Of a DNA stretch of 64,000 nt, positions 58,444 through 64,000 are shown piece by piece. The DNA comes from Nocardia sp. NBC_00416. GTDB lineage: Bacteria; Actinomycetota; Actinomycetes; Mycobacteriales; Mycobacteriaceae. The stretch spans positions 6,388,501 through 6,452,500 of the forward strand of contig NZ_CP107932.1 of the NCBI RefSeq assembly GCF_036032445.1, written 5' to 3'. Made by a program: the position numbers and the translations under genes. Numbering within the stretch: position 1 is the stretch's first letter; every line of letters begins with the position of its first letter. The notes below the pieces were generated by a model that saw nothing but the letters and a program-made list of their open reading frames with translations, made no database searches and was not told where the DNA came from.

Positions 58444-58553
58444 TGGAGGATCCCCCAGCTGGATATCTGGGTCGTACGCAGCACCGCCGACACCCGGCGC
58501 CGCCGCGCCCGCGGCAACACCACCACCGCGGGCGCGGTATCGGACTCGGTCAC
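58302..58553 (-). pseudogene. MFS transporter 5' fragment, truncated at arsC
   Basis: Starting at 58553, ~84 residues read as the N-terminus of an MFS transporter: a charged start (RARRRR), a first membrane segment in SSWGILHYAFPVLSVSIT, a second segment ASFSLG-like (AAFSLGQLATALTGIPVG), and the family loop ending AVIDRDG. At that point the homology stops and the frame runs into the antisense of arsC. The remaining ~300 residues are gone. It lies 12 bp after arsI on the same strand, so it was probably once co-transcribed with it. Confidence 0.75.
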
Positions 58554-58565
58554 TCCCGGAGCGGG

Positions 58566-59066
58566 CTACTGGGCGGTGGCCGGTGTGCAGCACGCCACCC
58601 CGGATTCCGCACCGGCGCTGTCGCCGCGGTCGGTGCCGCAGCACGCCTGCACCGCCTCGCCGTCGCTCATCTCGGCGAACACCGGGGCCGCACCGAAGTG
58701 CTCGGTATCGGCGAGCACGGTGTAGACCTCCCACCGCTCGGAATTCGGGCCGGTGACCCAGACTTTGTCCTGGGTGGCGAAGCAACACGTGGTCGCGATC
58801 TGCTCCTCGGTGAACAACCCGGCTTCGGACAGGCGCGCGATCTCGGTGTGCACCTTCTCCGAGGTATCGACCTCCACGCCGAGATGGTTGACGCTGCCGC
58901 CCTGGCCGGGGTTCTCGATCAGCACCAGCTTCAGCGGCGGCTCGTCGATCGCGAAATTCGCGTACCCGGGCTTGCGCTTCGCGGGCTGCGCGCCGAACAG
59001 CGTCGAGTAGAACCCGACGGCCTGTTCCAGATCATCGACATTCAGAGCGAGCTGCACACGAGACAT
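58566..59066 (-). CDS. arsI: ArsI/CadI family C-As lyase or metal-resistance protein
   Basis: A 166-residue vicinal-oxygen-chelate protein. Candidate Fe(II) ligands are Gln5 (RVQLALNV), His61 (NHLGVEV) and Glu113 (WEVYTVL), and the vicinal cysteine pair is TTCCFATQDK (Cys94-95), as needed for C-As bond cleavage of trivalent methylarsenicals in ArsI. Two more Cys pairs (QACCGTD, VACCTP) lie in the C-terminal tail, as in CadI. It is divergent from the second arsR, with ACATATGT boxes between. C-As lyase activity is likely; cadmium binding is the older annotation. Confidence 0.87.
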   Translation of the reverse strand: MSRVQLALNVDDLEQAVGFYSTLFGAQPAKRKPGYANFAIDEPPLKLVLIENPGQGGSVNHLGVEVDTSEKVHTEIARLSEAGLFTEEQIATTCCFATQDKVWVTGPNSERWEVYTVLADTEHFGAAPVFAEMSDGEAVQACCGTDRGDSAGAESGVACCTPATAQ

Positions 59067-59085
59067 GACGACCTCCAGTTATGTT

Positions 59086-59093
59086 ACATATGT
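59086..59093. promoter_or_regulatory. ArsR operator-like box, arsI side
   Basis: ACATATGT within TTACATATGTCGAA, 20 nt upstream of arsI. The same core recurs at 59130. Confidence 0.55.
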
Positions 59094-59128
59094 CGAAGAG
59101 CTGACACGGACGAGTGTGCCACCTTTTC

Positions 59129-59138
59129 GACATATGTC
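59129..59138. promoter_or_regulatory. ArsR operator-like box GACATATGTC, arsR side
   Basis: A 10-bp palindrome 24 nt upstream of the second arsR. Together with the box at 59086 it could let one ArsR control both divergent genes. Confidence 0.6.
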
Positions 59139-59161
59139 AATTCTTTCGGTAGGGTCGGGAC

Positions 59162-59521
59162 ATGCCCAAAGCGCTGCCCGTCATCGACACCACCGCACCC
59201 GTCTGCTGCGCCCCCGTGGCCGCCGGCCCGGTCGACGACGAAGCGGCCCTGCACGTCGCGCTGCGGCTCAAAGCCCTCGCCGACCCCGTCCGCGTGAAGC
59301 TCATGTCGCTACTGCTGGCCGACCCGGTCACCGGTGTCAACGGCGGCGACCTCGCCACCGCGGTCGGCCTCGCAGAATCCACCGTCAGCCACCACCTCGG
59401 CCAGCTCCGCAAAGCCGGACTGGTCCGATCCGAGCGTCACGGCATGAGCGTCATGCACCGCGCTCACCGCGATGCCCTCGCCGCGCTGTGCTCGGTCCTG
59501 GATCCCAACTGCTGCCAGTAA
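59162..59521 (+). CDS. arsR: ArsR-family repressor (second)
   Basis: A 119-residue ArsR repressor with the winged helix at ~28-105 (LRLKALADPVRVKLMSLLLA; AESTVSHHLGQLRKAGLV). Its Cys placement differs from the first copy: a Cys15-Cys16 pair at the N-terminus (APVCCAPV), as in the Corynebacterium glutamicum type of As(III) site, and another pair at the very end (DPNCCQ). There is no CVC motif. It is divergent from arsI, so it most likely controls arsI and itself while the first ArsR controls acr3-arsC. Confidence 0.92.
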   Translation: MPKALPVIDTTAPVCCAPVAAGPVDDEAALHVALRLKALADPVRVKLMSLLLADPVTGVNGGDLATAVGLAESTVSHHLGQLRKAGLVRSERHGMSVMHRAHRDALAALCSVLDPNCCQ

Positions 59522-59704
59522 CCGAGACTGCGGTCATGAACGGCGTCATCTGCGCCGGAGCTGTCCTGTGCCGTGAGTCCCGCAGCCGGACACTGATTCT
59601 CGTGTGACCGTCGAAATCACCTCGTATCCGAGCAAACCCGGGCCGACGACACGCTCGAGGCGGAAGCCGACCCGGGCGCTGCCGACCACCCGCCTATCGG
59701 CCGC

Positions 59705-60850
59705 TCAGCTGGTGGACGCGGTGGCGAAGGGCGTGCCCACCGGACCGGCGGCGCGGTCGACCGACCGACGCCACACACCCCGCCGTTCGAGGATCGGCAG
59801 CACACCCTCGCCGAACCAGTACGCCTCCTCGACGTGCGGATAGCCGGAGAGGATGAAGTGGGTGATGCCGAGGCGCGAATACTCGATGAGCCGTTCGGCG
59901 ACTTCCTCGTGCGAGCCGACGAGGGCGGTGCCCGCGCCGCCACGGACCAGGCCGACGCCCGCCCAGAGGTTCGGCGCGATCTCCAGGCGGTCGGTATTGC
60001 CGCCGTGCAGTTCGAGCATGCGCCGCTGGCCCTCGGATTCGCTGCGCGCCAGATTGGCTTGCACCCGCTCGATATCGGCCGGATCGATCCCCTCGAGCAG
60101 GCGGTCGGCCTCCGCCCAGGCCGCTTCGGAGGTGTCGCGGGTGATCACGTGCAGGCGGATGCCGTAGTCGAGGGTGCGGCCCTGATCGGCGGCCAGGCCG
60201 CGGATCCATTCCAGTTTCTTGCCGACGGCGAAGGTCGGTTCGCCCCAGGTGAGGTAGGTGTCGGCGTATCGCGCGGCGACCGGACCCGCCGCCGCGGACG
60301 AGCCGCCGAAGAAGATCGGGGGCAACGGATCGGGGTGGTTGTTCAGCAACGCGTCCTGGACCCGCAGATGTGTGCCCTCGAAGCTGAAGGGCTCGCGGGA
60401 TTCCCACAGTTCCCGCACGATGTGCAGGAACTCGCCGGTGCGCTCGTAGCGCTGCTCCTTGTCCAGGAAATCACCGAAGGCGCGCTGTTCGTGCGGTTCG
60501 CCGCCGGTCACCACATTGAGCAGCAGCCGGCCCCGGGAATGGCGCTGGAAGGTGCCCGACATCTGCGCGGCCAGGGTGGGGCTGACCAGTCCGGGGCGGA
60601 ACGCCACCAGGAACTTCAGGGTTTCGGTCGTCTCCACCAGCATGGCGGTGGCCAGCCACGCGTCCTCGCACCACGCGCCGGTCGGGGTGAGCACCGCCTC
60701 GAACCCGTTCTCCTCGGCCGCGCCCGCGATCTGGTTCAGGTAGCGCAGCGAGGCGGGCCGGTCGCCGGACATGGCCGTGCCGTGACCTCCGGCCATCAGG
60801 CCGCGCGAATCGCCGTAGGTGGGTAGGAACCAGTGGAACGACAGACTCAT
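59705..60850 (-). CDS. LLM flavin-dependent alkanesulfonate monooxygenase (SsuD-like)
   Basis: A 381-residue FMNH2-dependent monooxygenase of the bacterial luciferase family, close to SsuD, which frees sulfite from alkanesulfonates. Family marks: FHWFLPTYGDSR at the start, CEDAWLATAMLVETTETLKF near 65, FRPGLVSPTLAAQMSGTFQR near 90, LLLNVVTGGEPHEQ near 115 and SGYPHVEEAYWFGEGVLP near the end. ATG 60850 has GAAGGAG upstream. It is divergent from the SfnB/DszC-like and DszA/NtaA-like genes. No flavin reductase gene is in view. Confidence 0.92.
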   Translation of the reverse strand: MSLSFHWFLPTYGDSRGLMAGGHGTAMSGDRPASLRYLNQIAGAAEENGFEAVLTPTGAWCEDAWLATAMLVETTETLKFLVAFRPGLVSPTLAAQMSGTFQRHSRGRLLLNVVTGGEPHEQRAFGDFLDKEQRYERTGEFLHIVRELWESREPFSFEGTHLRVQDALLNNHPDPLPPIFFGGSSAAAGPVAARYADTYLTWGEPTFAVGKKLEWIRGLAADQGRTLDYGIRLHVITRDTSEAAWAEADRLLEGIDPADIERVQANLARSESEGQRRMLELHGGNTDRLEIAPNLWAGVGLVRGGAGTALVGSHEEVAERLIEYSRLGITHFILSGYPHVEEAYWFGEGVLPILERRGVWRRSVDRAAGPVGTPFATASTS

Positions 60851-61043
60851 CCCGAAATCTCCTTCGAGGGGCTCGCGAACGGACGATGCGATGGCCAGCT
60901 CCTCGCCGGGCCGGTCTCTGATCCTGACGGACCGCGCTCGCGACGTCACCGGTTGGAATCGGCGGGATTTTTTGGCGGCGAGTGTTTCGCTCTCGCTGCG
61001 CCTAACTGGTGAGAGTCGGTTCGGCGTCGGTGATGGTGGGGTG

Positions 61044-62261
61044 ATGACTTCCACCGCACAACCTGTCTCCGATACCGATCTGGACGCGGTGTTCGCGCCG
61101 ATCTACGCCGATATCGCGACCGGCGCGGTCGAGCGCGAGATCGACCGCCGGCTCGCCCACGACGAAGTACGCCGACTGCGCGCGGCGCATTTCGGTGCGC
61201 TGCGGGTACCGGTCGAATACGGCGGGTACGGCGCCAGCGTCCGGCAGTTGTTCCGGCAGCTGATCGAATTGGCCGCGGCCGAATCCAATCTGCCGCAGGC
61301 ACTGCGCGTGCATTTCGTGTTCGTGGAGGATCAGCTGCTGGCGGAGGCCGGTCCGGCCCGTGAGCAGTGGTTGCGGGCGGTGTCGGCGGGAACGCTGGTC
61401 GGCAATGCGATCACCGAACCGGGCGTCGGCGCGGTGGGCCGCTATCAGACGCGGCTCACCGAATCCGAGGACGGCTGGAAGCTGGACGGTACGAAGTACT
61501 ACAGCACGGGGTCGCTCTACGCCGACCATATTCTCGTCGCCGCCGATCGGGACGGTGAGCGGGTGAGCGTCCTGGTGGACGCCGACGCCGACGGTGTGCG
61601 CCAGCACGACGACTGGGACGGATTCGGTCAGCGCCTGACCGCCAGCGGCACCACGGAGTTCACCGGGGTCGCGGTGCCGCAGGACCGGATCCTCGGACCG
61701 GGCTACGGTGACGCCGGGGCCACCTATTCGACCTCCTACCTGCAGCTGATCCAGCTCGCGGTGCTGGCCGGAATCGCGCAGCGGGCCGAACGCGACACCC
61801 GGGAATGGGTTGCCGCGCGGCGTCGCGGATACACCCATTCGGCGGCCGATCTGCCGCGGCACGATCCGCTCGTGCAGCAGGTGATCGGGCGACTGTCGGC
61901 CGCGTCGTTCAGCGCCCGAGCGAGTGTCCTCGCGGTCGCCGATGTGCTCGACGAGGTGCTCGCCGCGGGGGCCACCGAGGAGAAGGGGCTGGTCGAGGCC
62001 GAATTGGCCGCGGCCCAGGCGCAACTCGGGGTGATCGACACCGTGTTGTCGGCCACCACACAGTTGTTCGAGGTGGGCGGGGCTTCCATCACGTCGGAGG
62101 GGCTGCGGCTGGACCGGCACTGGCGCAACGCGCGCACCATCTCGGTGCACAATCCGGCCGTCCAGAAGGCCCGGGCCATCGGCGACCATCTGCTCAACGG
62201 GGCCCAGCTGCCGTTCGCCTGGAGCGCCGGTGAGCGCAAGCCCGCGGAAGAGGCACGCTGA
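61044..62261 (+). CDS. Acyl-CoA-dehydrogenase-fold monooxygenase (SfnB/DszC-like)
   Basis: A 405-residue protein of the acyl-CoA dehydrogenase fold. N-terminal helices (VEREIDRRLAHDEVRRLRAA) lead to LRVPVEYGGYGASVRQLFRQ, the middle beta domain has TLVGNAITEPGVGAVG, LDGTKYYSTGSLYADH and VLVDADADGVRQ, and the C-terminal helices include QLFEVGGASITSEGLRLDRH. The catalytic Glu of true dehydrogenases is not evident, and the protein resembles SfnB/DszC flavin monooxygenases of sulfur metabolism. It overlaps the next gene by 1 nt and is divergent from the SsuD-like gene. Confidence 0.83.
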   Translation: MTSTAQPVSDTDLDAVFAPIYADIATGAVEREIDRRLAHDEVRRLRAAHFGALRVPVEYGGYGASVRQLFRQLIELAAAESNLPQALRVHFVFVEDQLLAEAGPAREQWLRAVSAGTLVGNAITEPGVGAVGRYQTRLTESEDGWKLDGTKYYSTGSLYADHILVAADRDGERVSVLVDADADGVRQHDDWDGFGQRLTASGTTEFTGVAVPQDRILGPGYGDAGATYSTSYLQLIQLAVLAGIAQRAERDTREWVAARRRGYTHSAADLPRHDPLVQQVIGRLSAASFSARASVLAVADVLDEVLAAGATEEKGLVEAELAAAQAQLGVIDTVLSATTQLFEVGGASITSEGLRLDRHWRNARTISVHNPAVQKARAIGDHLLNGAQLPFAWSAGERKPAEEAR

Positions 62262-63691
62262 TGACCCGGCGGATCCGGTTCAACGCCTTCGATATGAACT
62301 GTGTCGCGCACCAGTCACCCGGACTGTGGCGGCATCCGGACGACCAGTCGCACCGCTACAAGGAGATCGGTTACTGGACCGAGCTGGCCGCACTGCTCGA
62401 GCGGGGTCGCTTCGACGGACTCTTCATCGCCGATGTACTCGGCACCTACGACGTCTACGGCGGCGACGACCGGGCTGCCCTGCGTCAGGGCGCGCAGATC
62501 CCGGTGGCCGATCCGTTGCTGCTGGTGTCGGCCATGGCGGCGGTGACCGACCACCTCGGGTTCGGCATCACCACCGGAACCGGGTTCGAGCATCCGTACC
62601 CGTTCGCCCGGCGGCTGTCCACGCTGGACCATCTGACCGGCGGCCGGGTCGGCTGGAACGTCGTCACCGGCTATCTGCCTTCTGCCGCACGCAATTTCGG
62701 TGCCGACGATCAGCTCGACCACGACGACCGCTACGACCAGGCCGACGAATACCTGGAAGTGCTCTACAAGTTGTGGGAGGGGTCCTGGGCGGACGACGCG
62801 GTCGTGCGCGACCCGGTCGCGAATATCTACGTGGATCCGGCGAAGGTGCACCATATCGGCCACAGCGGGCGGCATTACACCGTCCCGGGTGTGCACCTGT
62901 CCGAACCGTCCCCGCAGCGGACCCCGGTGATCTATCAGGCGGGCGCCTCGCCGCGCGGTGTGCGGTTCGCCGCGGAGAACGCCGAGGCGATCTTCGTCGC
63001 CGCGCCGTCGAAACGGGTGCTCGCCCAGACGGTGACGAATATCCGGGAAGCGTTGGAAGCGGCCGGTCGCGATCGGCACGCCGCCCGGATCTACGCGCTC
63101 GCCACCATCGTCACCGATGCCACCGACGCGGCCGCGCACCGCAAGCACGAGGAGTACCTGTCCTACGCCAGCGTCGAGGGTGGGCTGGTGTTCATGTCCG
63201 GCTGGATGGGAATCGATCTGTCCCGCTACGACCTGGACGACCCGATCGGCGAGGTGGAGAGCAACGCGATCAGGTCGGCGGTGGCCGCGTTCCAGGAGTT
63301 CGACGACGACGGCCGGGAGTGGACGGTCCGCGATATCGGCCGGTGGGCGGGGATCGGCGGGATCGGCCCGGTGTTCGTGGGGTCGGGTGCGACCGTGGCC
63401 GACCGTCTGCAGGAATGGGCCGAAGAGACCGATGTGGACGGATTCAACCTCGCGTACGCGATCACGCCCGGGACCTTCGAGGACATCGTCCGCTATGTCA
63501 TCCCGGTGCTGACAGAGCGCGGCGCCTATCCCGGTGAGTACGTGCCGGGCACCCTGCGCAACGCGCTGTTCGAGCGCGGGGACCGGTTGCCGCCCGAGCA
63601 TCGGGGCGCGCGTTACCGGCTGGGCGGTTCCGGTTCCACCGTGCTGCCGGACGAGGTGTCGCGCAATGTCTCCGGTGAACTGGTCACCTAG
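62261..63691 (+). CDS. LLM flavin-dependent monooxygenase (NtaA/SnaA/DszA type)
   Basis: A 476-residue class of LLM monooxygenase that contains DszA (dibenzothiophene sulfone), SnaA and NtaA (nitrilotriacetate). Visible blocks: IRFNAFDMNCVAHQSPGLW at the start, FDGLFIADVLGTYDVYGG near 50, TGTGFEHPYPFARRLSTLDH near 105, GWNVVTGYLPSAARNFG near 130 and IYQAGASPRGVRFAAENAEA near 225. Its ATG overlaps the stop of the SfnB/DszC-like gene, a pairing known from organosulfur desulfurisation operons. A sulfone or related organosulfur compound is the likely substrate. Confidence 0.9.
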   Translation: MTRRIRFNAFDMNCVAHQSPGLWRHPDDQSHRYKEIGYWTELAALLERGRFDGLFIADVLGTYDVYGGDDRAALRQGAQIPVADPLLLVSAMAAVTDHLGFGITTGTGFEHPYPFARRLSTLDHLTGGRVGWNVVTGYLPSAARNFGADDQLDHDDRYDQADEYLEVLYKLWEGSWADDAVVRDPVANIYVDPAKVHHIGHSGRHYTVPGVHLSEPSPQRTPVIYQAGASPRGVRFAAENAEAIFVAAPSKRVLAQTVTNIREALEAAGRDRHAARIYALATIVTDATDAAAHRKHEEYLSYASVEGGLVFMSGWMGIDLSRYDLDDPIGEVESNAIRSAVAAFQEFDDDGREWTVRDIGRWAGIGGIGPVFVGSGATVADRLQEWAEETDVDGFNLAYAITPGTFEDIVRYVIPVLTERGAYPGEYVPGTLRNALFERGDRLPPEHRGARYRLGGSGSTVLPDEVSRNVSGELVT

Positions 63692-63694
63692 GAG

Positions 63695-64000
63695 TCAGGA
63701 CGTGGCCAGCGACCGCACGAAGATCTCGGCGATCGATTCGAGTCCGCGCCGGTCGGTGTCGTCGAAGCGTGCGGGACGCGGACTGTCCAGATCGAGGACG
63801 CCGAGCAGGGTGTCGTCCCGGATCAGCGGCACCACGATCTCGGAACGGGTGTCGCCGTCGCAGGCGATATGGCCCGGGAAGGCGTGGACATCGGGCACCA
63901 GCTGCGTCCGGCGGGTGTGCGCGGCGGTACCGCACACACCCGTGCCGAGCGCGATCCGTACGCAGGCCGGTTTGCCCTGGAACGGGCCGACCACGAGTTC
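63695..64000 (-). CDS. Free methionine-(R)-sulfoxide reductase, 5'-truncated
   Basis: The C-terminal ~101 residues of a GAF-type fRMsr; the start lies beyond the window edge. The diagnostic stretch GPFQGKPACVRIALGTGVCG is present with two of the catalytic cysteines, followed by DVHAFPGHIACDGDTRSEIV with the third, and LLGVLDLDSPRPARFDDTD near the end. The enzyme reduces free methionine-R-sulfoxide. It converges with the DszA-like gene, with only 3 bp between the stop codons, and fits the sulfur theme of this end of the window. Confidence 0.92.
   Translation of the reverse strand, partial: ELVVGPFQGKPACVRIALGTGVCGTAAHTRRTQLVPDVHAFPGHIACDGDTRSEIVVPLIRDDTLLGVLDLDSPRPARFDDTDRRGLESIAEIFVRSLATS

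Noticed and set aside
1..64000. tRNA, rRNA, transposase and integrase genes
   Set aside because: None was recognised on reading both strands; without a covariance-model scan a tRNA could still be missed, but no candidate was seen.

Overview
The window is high-GC actinobacterial DNA. An MspA-type porin, ESX (type VII) accessory proteins (EspG, a PPE-like partner, a CpnT-like N-terminal domain), DUF397/DUF5753 regulator pairs and roadblock/DUF742 signalling operons together point to a mycolic-acid-bearing actinomycete, most likely Nocardia or a close relative. No tRNA, rRNA, CRISPR array, transposase or phage gene was seen. The species call is inference.

Layout. 1-5.1 kb: the 3' part of a cytochrome P450, a porin, and a leftward ESX-accessory operon (DUF3558 lipoprotein, small WxG-like protein, PPE-like protein with a disordered tail, EspG). 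5.3-7.5 kb: a DUF397/HTH pair and two rightward genes of unknown function. 7.9-14.3 kb: an unusual locus with a 1335-residue CpnT-like protein carrying a toxin-like C-terminal domain, a second gene with the same C-terminal domain, a possible partner gene, an 89-bp perfect duplication and a small secreted protein. 14.5-18.4 kb: SDR, DUF72 protein and GMC oxidoreductase. 18.4-25.1 kb: two tandem sensor kinase-roadblock-DUF742 operons that share promoter sequence but have no GTPase gene. 25.3-29.0 kb: a helical-repeat protein, a small membrane protein and an acyl-CoA synthetase.

29.2-42.5 kb is a catabolic region. A FadR-type regulator is divergent from an acetamidase/formamidase-amidase-NitT/TauT ABC operon; operators of the form TGGTCNGACCA lie on both sides. 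Next come two cytosine-deaminase-like amidohydrolases, a second GntR regulator, a TauE/SafE exporter and a second NitT/TauT ABC system, tied together by GTATACGA boxes. 49.2-55.2 kb holds a related theme: a GntR regulator, two TTTGTATACAAA boxes and an overlapping operon of NCS2 permease, ring-opening amidohydrolase (cyanurate/barbiturate type), NCS1 permease, biuret-hydrolase-like enzyme and alpha/beta hydrolase. These modules look like uptake and stepwise hydrolysis of cyclic and linear amide nitrogen compounds.

43-45.9 kb carries a DUF6879/HTH module and hypothetical genes. 45.8-48.9 kb is a carbohydrate ABC importer without its ATPase. 55.8-59.5 kb has DoxX and an arsenic locus (arsR, acr3, arsC, truncated MFS gene, arsI, second arsR) in which arsC reads through into the antisense of the broken MFS gene. 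59.7-64 kb is a sulfur-acquisition set (SsuD-like and DszA/NtaA-like monooxygenases, a SfnB/DszC-like dehydrogenase) and the 3' end of a free-methionine-sulfoxide reductase.

All family calls rest on reading motifs in the translated sequence; no database search was run.
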